DNA of 64,000 bases from Oceaniovalibus guishaninsula JLT2003 (GCF_000299575.1 NZ_AMGO01000021.1:62001-126000); one strand, 5' to 3'; counted from the first letter of the stretch, positions 1-8,841 are shown. Numbers and translations: made by a program. Notes: a model not told the origin generated them from the letters alone.

Positions 1-358
1 AACCGCCGGCCTCGTAGGGCGCGACGTTATAGGTGGCCTGCCCCGCCACAGGCTTGTCGGTGGGGTTATAGGCTTCGTAGAAGGCCAGCCCCGTCTCGCC
101 TATGCGCAGCGTCATCTCGCGCTCGACCGGCTTGAACTGCCACGGCATCGACCGGTCCAGCGATCCGTCGAAGCGCACGGTAATGGTCTGGTCGAGAACC
201 TCGTCGCTGGCCACCGTCGATACGCCGGTCGTTCCGCCAAAACCGGTAACGGCGCAGAACCAACTGTAAAAGGGCACCGACGCCCAGGCCAGCGCGCCCA
301 TCGTAACGACGACCCCGGCCGTCATCGCCACCGTCCTGATCTTCGGGTCCGTGGTCAT
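1..358 (-). CDS. ctaG: Cytochrome c oxidase assembly protein CtaG/Cox11 (partial)
   Basis: Cox11-family protein that delivers copper to the CuB site of cytochrome c oxidase subunit I. Only the first 119 codons are present; the C-terminus runs off the window edge, so the usual Cys-Phe-Cys copper motif cannot be checked. Seen here: a short cytoplasmic start, one membrane segment at about residues 10-28, then the conserved FYSWFCAVTGFGG stretch with Cys35, which is typical of the family, and the start of the periplasmic domain. The ATG overlaps the stop of the preceding small membrane protein gene (ATGA), so it is the last visible gene of the ctaC-ctaB-orf-ctaG operon. Family assignment is firm. 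Confidence 0.93.
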   Translation of the reverse strand, partial: MTTDPKIRTVAMTAGVVVTMGALAWASVPFYSWFCAVTGFGGTTGVSTVASDEVLDQTITVRFDGSLDRSMPWQFKPVEREMTLRIGETGLAFYEAYNPTDKPVAGQATYNVAPYEAGG

Positions 359-555
359 TTCAGCGGATCCTCCTCGCCGGGCAGCAGGACGCCGCCGCGG
401 ATCTGATCGAAGCTGTCGGTCTCGCCCAAGGACTCGACCTTGACGACGGTCAGGCCGAAGATGATCGCGATGAAGCCGACCAGCACAAGCCCCACGCCGA
501 CATTGCGCGACCGGCGGCTGCGATGCAGCGCGTGTTCGGTGCGGATGGCCATCAC
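355..555 (-). CDS. Small single-span membrane protein of the cta operon (CoxF-like)
   Basis: A 66-residue protein with a basic N-terminus rich in Arg/His, one membrane segment at about residues 18-38, and an acidic tail. The position between ctaB and ctaG is the one occupied in related alphaproteobacteria by a short cytochrome oxidase accessory protein, so a role in aa3 oxidase biogenesis is inferred from context only. Translation can start at a GTG (555) that overlaps the ctaB stop, or at the ATG directly after it (552). Its own stop overlaps the ctaG start. No catalytic or metal-binding motif is visible. Confidence 0.75.
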   Translation of the reverse strand: MMAIRTEHALHRSRRSRNVGVGLVLVGFIAIIFGLTVVKVESLGETDSFDQIRGGVLLPGEEDPLK

Positions 556-1475
556 ACGATCCCCGCCGCCCGCAGCGCGGCATCGCCCAGAAGCGCGCCG
601 AAATGCAGGAAAAGATAAAGAAGCGAAAATCGGAAGAACGCCCTTTCGACGGCGAAATTATCGGCTTCGGCCATATCCTCGTCACGCCGGAAGATCGTCC
701 AGGCGCCCTTGAGGAACCACAGGTTCATTGCCACGGCCACCGCCAGATAGACCGGTCCCGCAACGGATGTCGTCGCCAGACCCAGCGCGAAAACCGCCAG
801 AACCGCCGTATAGGCCAGGATATGCCGCCGCGTCGTCCGGCGGCCATGCGTGACCGTCAGCATCGGCACGCCGGCATCGTCGTAATCGGACCGCATGAAC
901 AGCGCCAGCGCCCAGAAATGCGGTGGCGTCCACAGGAAGATCAGCGCGAACATCAGGACCGATTCGATCCCGATGGATCCGGTGGCCGCCGCCCAGCCGA
1001 TCATCGGGGGGAAGGCCCCCGCCGCGCCGCCGATGACGATGTTCTGCGGCGTCGACCGCTTCAGCCACATCGAATAGACGACGGCATAGAAGAAGATGGT
1101 GAATGCCAGCAGCCCCGCCGCCAGCCAGTTGGTCGCAAGCCCCAGCATGACGACCGCAAAGCCCGACAGCGCGATTCCGATGGCCAGCGCCTCGTCGCCC
1201 GCGACCCGCCCCGAAGGCACCGGACGGCGGCGCGTGCGGCGCATCACGGCGTCGATATCGGCATCCCACCACATGTTCAGCGCGCCGGAGGCCCCGCCGC
1301 CGACCGCGATGAACAGGATCGCGCAGAAGCCCACGAAGGGATGCAGATCGACGGGCGCGACCAGCAGGCCGACCAGCGCCGTGAAGACGACCAGCGACAT
1401 GACGCGCGGCTTGAGCAGGGCGAAGTAATCGCCGAACTGCGCCTCGTATGGCCGGTCTGCGCTGATATCCGTCAT
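552..1475 (-). CDS. ctaB: Protoheme IX farnesyltransferase (heme O synthase)
   Basis: Converts heme B to heme O by adding a farnesyl group, which is needed for the heme A of aa3 oxidase. The 307-residue length is normal. The polytopic membrane protein carries the UbiA-family polyprenyl diphosphate site NMWWDADIDAVMRRT near residue 80 and the second loop SDYDDAGVPML. It lies 21 bases downstream of ctaC and overlaps the next small gene by four bases, so the group is one operon. The N-terminal ADRPYEAQFGDYFALLKPRV stretch is standard for alphaproteobacterial CtaB. Confidence 0.96.
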   Translation of the reverse strand: MTDISADRPYEAQFGDYFALLKPRVMSLVVFTALVGLLVAPVDLHPFVGFCAILFIAVGGGASGALNMWWDADIDAVMRRTRRRPVPSGRVAGDEALAIGIALSGFAVVMLGLATNWLAAGLLAFTIFFYAVVYSMWLKRSTPQNIVIGGAAGAFPPMIGWAAATGSIGIESVLMFALIFLWTPPHFWALALFMRSDYDDAGVPMLTVTHGRRTTRRHILAYTAVLAVFALGLATTSVAGPVYLAVAVAMNLWFLKGAWTIFRRDEDMAEADNFAVERAFFRFSLLYLFLHFGALLGDAALRAAGIV

Positions 1476-1496
1476 GGCGTGTTCCTCAGACCCGAA

Positions 1497-2405
1497 TCAT
1501 TCGACAAGGGCGGCTGTCTGCGCCTCGGGGCGGGTGCCGCCGTATTCTTCGATCGCGCGGTCCAGCCAGGCTTCGTACTCCGCCTCGCTGACGACCTTGA
1601 CGGTGATCGGCATGAAGGCGTGGGCGATTCCGCACAGCTCGGAACATTGGCCGAAATAGATGCCTTCCTCCTCGGCGTTGAACCAAAGCTCGGCCAGGCG
1701 ACCCGGCACGCCGTCCTGCTTCACGCCGAAGGCGGGGATCGTCCACGAATGGATCACGTCCGCGCCCGTCACCTGAACGACGATGTTCTTGCCCACGGGA
1801 ACGACCATCGCGGTGTCGGTCGCCAGCCTGAATTCGTCCTCTGTATAGCCGGCCTGCTGAAGTTGCAGGACCACCTCGGGCGTCAGACGGTAATCGCCGC
1901 CGGTCGCGGGCGATCCGATCATGTAGCTGTCGAAGTTGAACTCGTAATCGGGGTATTCGTAGTTCCAGTACCACTGGAAACCCGTGGTCTTGATGGTGAT
2001 GTCGCCCTCGGGGATCGTCTGTTCCTCGAACAGGACGGGAAGCGAGAAGGCCCCGATAAAGATCAGGATCACGATCGGCCCGATCGTCCAGGTGATTTCC
2101 ACCGGTGTGTTGTGCGTGAAGGTCCGGGGCGTCGGGTTGCGACGGTGGTTGTAGCGTACCAGCACAACGCCCAGCAGGCCGATCACCAGCAGCGTGATGG
2201 CCGTGATGATGATCAGCACCATCCCGTCCAGCCATTGCAGATCATGCGCGATATCGCTCGATGCCGGCTGAAAGTCGATGCCGGCGGGCTTGGGCGCGCC
2301 GATGATCGGCAGATCGCCGCGAATGTTGTCGGTATCCTGCGCATGGGCGGCAATGGCTGCGAAAAACCATGCGGCGGCTGCGACGGGAAGACGGGAAAGG
2401 CGCAT
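1497..2405 (-). CDS. ctaC: Cytochrome c oxidase subunit II
   Basis: Subunit II of aa3 cytochrome c oxidase, which takes electrons from cytochrome c through CuA. I chose ATG at 2405 rather than an upstream in-frame start because AGGAC stands at the right distance and it opens directly into a signal peptide (MRLSRLP, hydrophobic core, AHA-QD). Two membrane helices follow ([19 protein letters not shown] and the segment around [15 protein letters not shown]), then the [10 protein letters not shown] aromatic loop and the CuA site [13 protein letters not shown] with both cysteines, the histidine and the methionine. It is the first gene of the cta operon and diverges from tldD. Confidence 0.97.
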   Translation of the reverse strand: MRLSRLPVAAAAWFFAAIAAHAQDTDNIRGDLPIIGAPKPAGIDFQPASSDIAHDLQWLDGMVLIIITAITLLVIGLLGVVLVRYNHRRNPTPRTFTHNTPVEITWTIGPIVILIFIGAFSLPVLFEEQTIPEGDITIKTTGFQWYWNYEYPDYEFNFDSYMIGSPATGGDYRLTPEVVLQLQQAGYTEDEFRLATDTAMVVPVGKNIVVQVTGADVIHSWTIPAFGVKQDGVPGRLAELWFNAEEEGIYFGQCSELCGIAHAFMPITVKVVSEAEYEAWLDRAIEEYGGTRPEAQTAALVE

Positions 2406-2474
2406 CGGCTTGTCCTGTTCGGCTGTAACGGGCGGCACGCAAGCCTGATGGGGCCGACATTGTGCTCGCGCAAC

Positions 2475-2489
2475 TTAAAACCATATTAA
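2475..2489. promoter_or_regulatory. Exact TTAA-N7-TTAA CtrA-type site between ctaC and tldD
   Basis: TTAA at 2475-2478 and TTAA at 2486-2489 with exactly seven bases between match the full palindromic CtrA recognition sequence of alphaproteobacteria. The site is almost equidistant from the two divergent starts (69 bases to ctaC, 70 to tldD), so the sequence does not show which gene it serves. Function is inferred. AT-rich intergenic DNA makes a chance match more likely than in coding DNA. Confidence 0.5.
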
Positions 2490-2559
2490 ACGCAACGGGA
2501 CAAGCGGCCCCATCGCGGCATCTGGCCGCGAGCCTGTCCGCCCATGCAGGAGATTCCCC

Positions 2560-3984
2560 ATGACCGACAGTGCCTTTCGTCCGTTCGAGACGGCCTTCGA
2601 TGCAGACGCTGCGCTGCGGCAGTTGCGAACCGCTCTGGCCGGCGCCGAGGATGGAGAGATCTTTTGCGAACGCCGCCGCGCCGAAGGCCTGACCTATGAT
2701 GACGGTCGGCTTCGATCCGCGTCCTATGACGCGTCCGAGGGATTCGGCCTGCGCGCCGTCAAGGGCGAGACGACCGGATATGCCCATTCCACCGAAATGA
2801 CCGAAGCGGCGCTCGGCCGCGCCGTCGAGACGGCGCGCCTGGCGGTGGGCGATGGCGGCGGCACGCTGGCGGTCGGGCCGAAGGCGACGAACCGGCGTCT
2901 TTATACCGACAGCGATCCGGTCGCGGGCGCGCCCTTCGCGGTCAAGCTGGACATGCTGAAAGAGATCGACGCCTTCGCCCGCGCCCTCGACCCGCGGGTG
3001 GTGCAGGTTTCCGCGACGCTGGCGGCATCGCTGCAAGAGGTCGAAATCCTGCGTCCCGATGGGCGCATCCTGCGCGACGTCCGGCCGATGACTCGCCTCA
3101 ATATCGGCATCATCGTCGAGGAGAACGGGCGTCGCGAATCGGGCGGCATGGGCGGCGGCGGGCGTGCGGGGCTGGCCGCGCTGATGGAACGGTCGCACTG
3201 GGAAGCCGTCGCGCGCGAGGCGCTACGCATCGCGCTGGTCAACCTGCGCGCCGAACCCGCCCCGGCCGGGGTGATGGATGTCGTGCTGGGCGCCGGCTGG
3301 CCCGGCATCCTGCTGCACGAGGCGGTGGGGCACGGGCTGGAAGGCGACTTAAACCGCAAGCGGTCCAGCGCGTTCGCCGGACTGATGGGACAGCGGGTCG
3401 CGGCACCGGGGGTCACGGTTCTGGACGACGGCACCATCCCCGACCGGCGCGGATCTCTCAGCATCGACGACGAGGGCACCCCTTCGGCCCGCAACGTGCT
3501 GATCGAGGACGGCATCCTTGTCGGCTTCATGCAGGATCGCCAGAATGCCCGGCTGATGGGGGTCGAGCCGACGGGGAACGGCAGGCGGCAGTCCCATGCC
3601 CACGCGCCGATGCCGCGGATGACGAACACCTACATGCTGGGCGGCGATGCCGACCCCGAAGTGATCGTCGCGGACCTGAAGGACGGTATCTATGCGGTGG
3701 GGTTCGGCGGCGGTCAGGTGGACATCACCAGCGGAAAGTTCGTCTTTTCCTGCACCGAGGCGTATCGCGTCCGAAACGGCAGGATCGGCGCGCCGGTCAA
3801 GGGCGCCACGCTGATCGGCGACGGGGCCACCGCGTTGCAGAAGATCAGGGCCATCGGCAACGACATGACGCTCGACCCTGGCATCGGAAACTGCGGCAAG
3901 GCGGGGCAATGGGTGCCGGTCGGGGTCGGACAGCCGACGCTAATGATCGGCGGGCTGACGGTCGGCGGCGCGGCGACGGGGTGA
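2560..3984 (+). CDS. tldD: Metalloprotease TldD
   Basis: TldD-type subunit of the TldD/TldE zinc protease, known elsewhere for processing small peptides such as microcin precursors and CcdA. At 474 residues it has normal length. The HExxxH zinc site is intact (HEAVGHGLEGD, His253-Glu254-His258), and a C-terminal SCTEAYRVRNG segment provides the conserved cysteine. No tldE partner lies in the window. It diverges from the cta operon across a 154-base spacer holding a CtrA-type site, and an AGGAGA Shine-Dalgarno precedes the ATG. Confidence 0.95.
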   Translation: MTDSAFRPFETAFDADAALRQLRTALAGAEDGEIFCERRRAEGLTYDDGRLRSASYDASEGFGLRAVKGETTGYAHSTEMTEAALGRAVETARLAVGDGGGTLAVGPKATNRRLYTDSDPVAGAPFAVKLDMLKEIDAFARALDPRVVQVSATLAASLQEVEILRPDGRILRDVRPMTRLNIGIIVEENGRRESGGMGGGGRAGLAALMERSHWEAVAREALRIALVNLRAEPAPAGVMDVVLGAGWPGILLHEAVGHGLEGDLNRKRSSAFAGLMGQRVAAPGVTVLDDGTIPDRRGSLSIDDEGTPSARNVLIEDGILVGFMQDRQNARLMGVEPTGNGRRQSHAHAPMPRMTNTYMLGGDADPEVIVADLKDGIYAVGFGGGQVDITSGKFVFSCTEAYRVRNGRIGAPVKGATLIGDGATALQKIRAIGNDMTLDPGIGNCGKAGQWVPVGVGQPTLMIGGLTVGGAATG

Positions 3985-4018
3985 CGCAGGCTGCGGGCAG
4001 GAAAATGAAGATTTCGCG

Positions 4019-4033
4019 TTAAACCCTTCTTAA
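4019..4033. promoter_or_regulatory. Exact TTAA-N7-TTAA CtrA-type site upstream of dprA
   Basis: TTAA at 4019-4022, seven bases, TTAA at 4030-4033: a full match to the CtrA box, in a 94-base gap between tldD and the preferred dprA start (4079). The spacing suits a box covering the -35 region of a dprA promoter. In Rhodobacter capsulatus, DNA-uptake genes including dprA are under CtrA control, which supports the reading. The site itself is seen; binding is inferred. Confidence 0.65.
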
Positions 4034-4078
4034 CCACTCGCCATGCAGGCTGTCCGGGCAAGAGATGGAGACCGGACG

Positions 4079-5254
4079 TTGGACCTATTCCCTTCCTCCC
4101 CCGCCCTCACACCCCCCATGTCGGCGGAAGGTCGGCTCGAATGGATCCGTCTCTTGCGCTCGCGCCGGGTTGGCGTCGCGACCTTCTTCCGTCTCTTGCG
4201 CGACCACGGCAGCGCCGCCGCGTCGCTGGAAGCGCTGCCCGAGGTCGCGCGCGCGGCGGGCGTCAGCGATTATCGTGCCTGCCCCCCCGAAGTGGCCGAG
4301 GCGGAACTGCGCGCGGCGCGGCTGGCCGGCGCCACGATGGTTTGCTGGGGCGAACCGACCTATCCGTCGCAGCTTTCCGACATCCCCGATCCGCCCCCGT
4401 TCCTGTGGGCGATGGGCGACATGGCGCTGCTGGAACGCCCCGCAATCGCGCTTGTGGGGGCGCGCAACGCGTCGTCGCTGGGCCTGCGGATGGCCCGCAC
4501 GCTGGCACGCGGCATCGGCGAGGCGCAGGCCGTGACCGTTTCGGGTCTGGCGCGCGGCATCGACGCCGCCGCGCACGAGGCCGCCCTGCCGACGGGCACA
4601 ATCGCGGTCATGGCCGGCGGCGTCGATGTCGTCTATCCGTCGGAAAACGCCGTGCTTGCCCAGGAAATCGCAGAACAGGGGCTGCGCCTGTCCGAACGGC
4701 CGATGGGTCTGCAACCGCAGGCGCGCGACTTTCCCCGGCGCAATCGCATCGTGTCGGGCCTGTCGCGGGCCGTCGTCGTCGTCGAGGCGGCCGCCAAGTC
4801 GGGCAGCCTGATCACCGCGCGCGACGCGCTGGATCAGGGGCGCGAGGTGATGGCCGTGCCCGGCCACCCGTTCGACGCGCGCGCCGCCGGGTGCAACATG
4901 CTGATTCGGGACGGCGCGACGCTGGTGCGCGGAACGCAGGATCTGGCCGAGGTTCTGGGCGGCATGCGGCCCCAGGACCGCGACGCGCCGGCCCCGTCGC
5001 ATGAGCAGGTGGCGCAGATGCCCCGGCCGGAACCTGCGCCGAAACCCGCGCGCAACCTGCGCGAGACCCACGCGCTGCACCGCCGCATCCTCGACCGCCT
5101 GGGGCCGGTCCCGACGCTGGAGGATCAGTTGATCCGCGATCTGGGCGCGCCCGCCGCGCAGGTCACGGCGCAGATCGTCCATCTGGAGGTCGAGGGCCGG
5201 CTAAGCCGTCATGCTGGCGGAATGCTGTCCCGCGCCGCCCCGCCGGCCGAGTGA
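4079..5254 (+). CDS. dprA: DNA processing protein DprA
   Basis: DprA (Smf) binds incoming single-stranded DNA and loads RecA during transformation; in Rhodobacterales it also serves recipients of gene-transfer-agent DNA. The Rossmann-like core is complete: LVGARNASSLG, SGLARGIDAAAHE, GGVDVVYPSEN, FPRRNRIVSGLS and KSGSLITA, with a C-terminal winged-helix domain (about the last 65 residues). I prefer the TTG at 4079 because AGATGGAG stands eight bases before it; the in-frame ATG at 4043 has no Shine-Dalgarno and sits only ten bases after a CtrA box. The ATG would add twelve residues (403 instead of 391). Confidence 0.94.
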   Translation: MDLFPSSPALTPPMSAEGRLEWIRLLRSRRVGVATFFRLLRDHGSAAASLEALPEVARAAGVSDYRACPPEVAEAELRAARLAGATMVCWGEPTYPSQLSDIPDPPPFLWAMGDMALLERPAIALVGARNASSLGLRMARTLARGIGEAQAVTVSGLARGIDAAAHEAALPTGTIAVMAGGVDVVYPSENAVLAQEIAEQGLRLSERPMGLQPQARDFPRRNRIVSGLSRAVVVVEAAAKSGSLITARDALDQGREVMAVPGHPFDARAAGCNMLIRDGATLVRGTQDLAEVLGGMRPQDRDAPAPSHEQVAQMPRPEPAPKPARNLRETHALHRRILDRLGPVPTLEDQLIRDLGAPAAQVTAQIVHLEVEGRLSRHAGGMLSRAAPPAE

Positions 5255-5278
5255 CACGCCCCCGTCACGACCGCCACA

Positions 5279-5307
5279 TTGACATCCCCCGGCCCCTTCC
5301 CACATCA
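5279..5307 (+). promoter_or_regulatory. Candidate sigma-70 promoter for topA
   Basis: A perfect TTGACA -35 hexamer at 5279-5284 lies in the dprA-topA gap. A weak -10 candidate (ACATCA at 5302-5307) follows at 17 bases, and an AAGGAAG Shine-Dalgarno precedes the topA ATG. The poor -10 keeps confidence moderate. Confidence 0.4.
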
Positions 5308-5345
5308 AGCGGCGCCGCAATGCGCGCCCACCCGAAGGAAGCCGA

Positions 5346-8060
5346 ATGCCAGTCGTCGTCGTCGAATCGCCTGCCAAGGCCAAGAAGATAAACGAATATC
5401 TGGGCAAGGATTTTACGGTCCTGGCGTCTTACGGCCATGTGCGCGACCTGCCGCCCAAGGACGGATCCGTCGATACCGAGAACGGCTTCGACATGACGTG
5501 GGAGGTGGCGAGCGACAGCAAGAAGCACGTCAAGGCCATCGCCGATGCGCTGAAGGACGACCCGGTCCTGATCCTCGCCACCGACCCCGACCGCGAGGGC
5601 GAGGCGATCAGCTGGCATCTGGAACAGACCCTTCGACAGCGCAAGGCGCTGAAGAAGGACACGCCGGTCAGCCGCGTCGTGTTCAACGCGATCACCAAAT
5701 CCGCCGTCACCCAGGCGATGGAAAAGCCGCGGCAGGTCGATGCCCCGCTGGTCGAGGCGTATCTGGCCCGCCGCGCGCTGGATTATCTCGTCGGCTTCAA
5801 TCTGTCGCCGGTCCTGTGGCGCAAGCTGCCAGGCTCGAAATCCGCGGGGCGGGTGCAGTCGGTCTGCCTGCGCCTCATCGTCGAGCGCGAGATGGAGATC
5901 GAGGCTTTCCGCCCGCGCGAATACTGGTCGGTCCGCGCGATGCTGACGACGCCGCGCAACCAGACCTTCGAGGCGCGGCTGACGACGCTGGCCGGTAAGA
6001 AGCTGGACCGTTTCGACCTGGCCGATGCGACTCAGGCCGAAATGGCGGTGCAGGCCGTCAGTTCGCGCGCGCTGCATGTGGCCAGCGTCGAGGCCAAGCC
6101 CGGCACCCGCAACCCCGCGCCCCCGTTCATGACATCGACCCTTCAGCAGGAGGCGAGCCGCAAGTTCGGCATGGGCGCCAAGGCCACGATGAGCGCGGCG
6201 CAGCGTCTCTATGAGGCGGGGCTGATCACCTATATGCGGACCGACGGGATCGACATGGCCCCCGAGGCCGTCACGGATGCGCGTCGTGTGATCGGCGCGA
6301 CCTATGGCGACGGCTATGTCCCCAAAAGCCCGCGGATGTACAAGAACAAGGCCAAGAATGCGCAGGAAGCCCACGAGTGCATCCGCCCGACCGCGATGGC
6401 CACCCGGCCCGAGAAGGCCGGTCTGACCGACAGCGACCAGCGGCGGCTTTACGATCTGATCTGGAAGCGCACCATCGCCAGCCAGATGGAATCGGCGCGG
6501 CTGGAACGCACTACGGTCGAGATCGAAAGCGAGGATGGCCAGGTGGGCCTGCGCGCGACCGGGCAGGTCGTGACCTTCGACGGCTTTCTCAAGGTCTATG
6601 AGGAAGGCCGCGACGACAGCGAAAGCGAGGAAAACCGCCGCCTGCCGCAAATCGCGCGGGGCGACGCGACGCCCTTTGCTTCGGGTTCCTACACCCGAGG
6701 CGAGGACGATGCTTCCTATCTGTCCAAGGATGCCGCAACGCTTGCGACCCAGCACCACACCCAGCCGCCGCCGCGTTACACCGAGGCCACGCTGGTCAAG
6801 CGGATGGAGGAACTGGGGATCGGCCGCCCCTCGACCTATGCCAGCATCGTCACGACGATTCAGGATCGCGGATATGTCCGCAAGGAACAGAATCGCCTGT
6901 TTCCCGAGGACAAGGGCCGTCTGGTGACGGCGTTTCTGTCGAACTATTTCCGCCGCTACGTCGAATACGACTTCACTGCCGATCTCGAGGACCAGCTCGA
7001 CCATGTCAGTGCAGGCGATGCCGACTGGAAGGAACTGCTGGCGCGCTTCTGGCGCGACTTTTCCGCCGCCATCGCCGAGACGGCCGATCTGCGCATCGGT
7101 GAGGTGCTGGAAAAGATCAACGAGGTGCTGGAGCCGCATCTTTTCCCGCCGCGCCCCGATGGCGGCGACCCACGGCTTTGCCCCAACTGCGAAAAGGGGC
7201 GGCTGTCGATGCGCACCGCCCGGTCCGGCGGCGCGTTCATCGGATGCTCGAACTATCCCGAATGCCGCTTCACCAGGCCTTTCGGCCCGCCTGTGGAAAG
7301 CGACGAGGCGCCGGTCGTCCCGCCCGAGGGCAAGCTGCTGGGCGAGGATCAGGGCGACGCGATCTGGCTGCATGACGGCCGCTTCGGCCCCTATGTCCAA
7401 AGGGGCGAGGTCACGGAAGACGTGAAGAAGCCGCCGCGCCAGTCCGTCCCCCGCGACTGGCCGCTGGAAAGCGTCGATCTGGCGCGCGCGCTGATGCTTC
7501 TGAACCTGCCCCGCGAAATCGGCACGCATCCCGAGGACGGTGTAAAGATCTGGGCGACGATCGGGCGCTATGGCCCCTATCTCAAGCATGCGGACGATCC
7601 GGCGGCCAAGGGCGGCAAGACCGCGCCGCTGCCCGAACTGGCGGATGTGTTCGAGATCGGCATGAACCGCGCGGTGGAAATTCTGGCGCAGAAGGCTGCC
7701 AGCCGCCCCGGTCGCGGCGCCGCCGCGCAGCCGATCAAGGAACTGGGCGACCATCCCGATGGCGGGCCGGTCGCGGTGATGCCGGGGCGGTTCGGGCCTT
7801 ACGTCAAGTGGGGCAAGATCAACGCCACGATCCCCAAGGGCACCGAGCCCGAAGCGGTGACGATGGAAGCCGCGTTGGAATGGATCGCCGCCAAGGCAGC
7901 CAAATCGCCGGCCAAGCGCAAGGCCGCCCCGAAAAAGGCGGCGGCAAAGAAGCCAGCCGCGAAGAAGACAGGCACCGCGAAAAAGCCCGCGGCGAAGAAG
8001 ACAGGCACGGCCGCGGCGGCGAAGAAGGCGACCGTTCCTTCCGACGATGTCGTCGAATAG
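5346..8060 (+). CDS. topA: DNA topoisomerase I
   Basis: Type IA topoisomerase that relaxes negative supercoils. The TOPRIM domain is at the N-terminus (VVVESPAKAKKINEYLG, then ATDPDREGEAISWH), the catalytic tyrosine is Tyr296 in LITYMRTDG, and one C-terminal zinc-binding unit (LCPNCEKGRL ... GCSNYPECRF) is followed by topoisomerase C-terminal repeats with recurring GRFGPYV/GRYGPYL motifs. The last 50 or so residues form a Lys/Ala/Pro-rich histone-like tail built from AAKKPAAKKTGTA-type repeats, probably for non-specific DNA contact. Total length is 904 residues, normal for alphaproteobacteria. It follows dprA, an arrangement frequent in this group. Confidence 0.97.
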   Translation: MPVVVVESPAKAKKINEYLGKDFTVLASYGHVRDLPPKDGSVDTENGFDMTWEVASDSKKHVKAIADALKDDPVLILATDPDREGEAISWHLEQTLRQRKALKKDTPVSRVVFNAITKSAVTQAMEKPRQVDAPLVEAYLARRALDYLVGFNLSPVLWRKLPGSKSAGRVQSVCLRLIVEREMEIEAFRPREYWSVRAMLTTPRNQTFEARLTTLAGKKLDRFDLADATQAEMAVQAVSSRALHVASVEAKPGTRNPAPPFMTSTLQQEASRKFGMGAKATMSAAQRLYEAGLITYMRTDGIDMAPEAVTDARRVIGATYGDGYVPKSPRMYKNKAKNAQEAHECIRPTAMATRPEKAGLTDSDQRRLYDLIWKRTIASQMESARLERTTVEIESEDGQVGLRATGQVVTFDGFLKVYEEGRDDSESEENRRLPQIARGDATPFASGSYTRGEDDASYLSKDAATLATQHHTQPPPRYTEATLVKRMEELGIGRPSTYASIVTTIQDRGYVRKEQNRLFPEDKGRLVTAFLSNYFRRYVEYDFTADLEDQLDHVSAGDADWKELLARFWRDFSAAIAETADLRIGEVLEKINEVLEPHLFPPRPDGGDPRLCPNCEKGRLSMRTARSGGAFIGCSNYPECRFTRPFGPPVESDEAPVVPPEGKLLGEDQGDAIWLHDGRFGPYVQRGEVTEDVKKPPRQSVPRDWPLESVDLARALMLLNLPREIGTHPEDGVKIWATIGRYGPYLKHADDPAAKGGKTAPLPELADVFEIGMNRAVEILAQKAASRPGRGAAAQPIKELGDHPDGGPVAVMPGRFGPYVKWGKINATIPKGTEPEAVTMEAALEWIAAKAAKSPAKRKAAPKKAAAKKPAAKKTGTAKKPAAKKTGTAAAAKKATVPSDDVVE

Positions 8061-8075
8061 CCGCGGCGGCGCGCG

Positions 8076-8104
8076 TTGACACATTCCCGGCGGCGGGCGA
8101 TGAA
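8076..8104 (+). promoter_or_regulatory. Candidate promoter for scoAB
   Basis: TTGACA at 8076-8081 is a perfect -35; GATGAA at 8099-8104 is a weak -10 at 17 bases. A transcript would begin near 8111, inside the loop of the inverted repeat 8087-8127, so that repeat may act as an operator in DNA rather than as an RNA hairpin if this promoter is used. Confidence 0.35.
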
Positions 8105-8127
8105 CGCCTGACCTGTCCCGCCGCCGG
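8087..8127. repeat. 11-bp perfect inverted repeat covering the scoA promoter and RBS
   Basis: CCGGCGGCGGG at 8087-8097 and its exact complement CCCGCCGCCGG at 8117-8127, with a 19-base loop. The right arm includes the first bases of the GGAGA Shine-Dalgarno (8126-8130) of scoA. In a read-through transcript from topA the hairpin would hide this ribosome binding site or act as a weak terminator; no T-run follows. From a local promoter it would instead be a DNA palindrome over the -10 region. Confidence 0.6.
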
Positions 8128-8136
8128 AGAATGCCA

Positions 8137-8841
8137 ATGCAGAAAATCTATGACAGTCCCGCCGCCGCCCTCGACGGCGTCCTGCACGATGGGATGCTGA
8201 TCGCGGCCGGGGGGTTCGGCCTTTGCGGGATCCCAGAATTGCTGTTGCAGGCGATCAAGGAGGCAGGGACGAAAGACCTGACCTTCGCCAGCAACAATGC
8301 CGGCGTGGACGATTTCGGCATCGGCATCCTGCTGCATACGCGGCAGGTGAAGAAAATGATCAGCTCGTATGTCGGCGAGAATGCCGAGTTCATGCGCCAG
8401 TATCTGTCGGGCGAGCTTGAGCTGGAGTTCAATCCCCAAGGCACGCTGGCCGAACGGATGCGCGCCGGCGGTTGCGGCATCCCCGGCTTCTACACCAAGA
8501 CCGGCGTCGGCACGGTGATCGCCGAAGGCAAGGACCACAAGGATTTCGACGGCGAAACCTATATCCTGGAACGCGGGATCGTGGCGGATCTGTCGATCGT
8601 CAAGGCGTGGAAGGCCGACGATACCGGCAACCTCGTCTTCCGCAAGACGGCGCGCAACTTCAACCCGCCCGCCGCGATGTGCGGCCGCATCTGCATCGCC
8701 GAGGTCGAGGAGATCGTGCCGCGCGGCAGCCTCGATCCCGATTGCATCCATCTGCCCGGCATCTATGTGCACCGCATCGTGCAGGGTACCCACGAAAAGC
8801 GCATCGAACAGCGGACCGTGCGCAAGAAGGAGACGGCGTGA
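8137..8841 (+). CDS. scoA: 3-oxoacid CoA-transferase subunit A
   Basis: Alpha subunit of a succinyl-CoA:3-oxoacid (acetoacetate) CoA transferase, used in ketone body and polyhydroxybutyrate breakdown. The 234-residue protein has the family signature near the N-terminus ([14 protein letters not shown]), the [11 protein letters not shown] segment and [17 protein letters not shown] place the start at the second ATG (8137) because GGAGA ends at 8130; the ATG at 8131 would leave no spacing. The stop overlaps the scoB start (TGATG), so the subunits are translationally coupled. Substrate preference between acetoacetate and other 3-oxoacids cannot be read from sequence. Confidence 0.92.
   Translation: MQKIYDSPAAALDGVLHDGMLIAAGGFGLCGIPELLLQAIKEAGTKDLTFASNNAGVDDFGIGILLHTRQVKKMISSYVGENAEFMRQYLSGELELEFNPQGTLAERMRAGGCGIPGFYTKTGVGTVIAEGKDHKDFDGETYILERGIVADLSIVKAWKADDTGNLVFRKTARNFNPPAAMCGRICIAEVEEIVPRGSLDPDCIHLPGIYVHRIVQGTHEKRIEQRTVRKKETA

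Noticed and set aside
5265-8084. A 939-codon frame antisense to topA
   Set aside because: It exactly mirrors topA, which has complete family motifs; the antisense product is low-complexity Arg/Leu/Gly with no domain.
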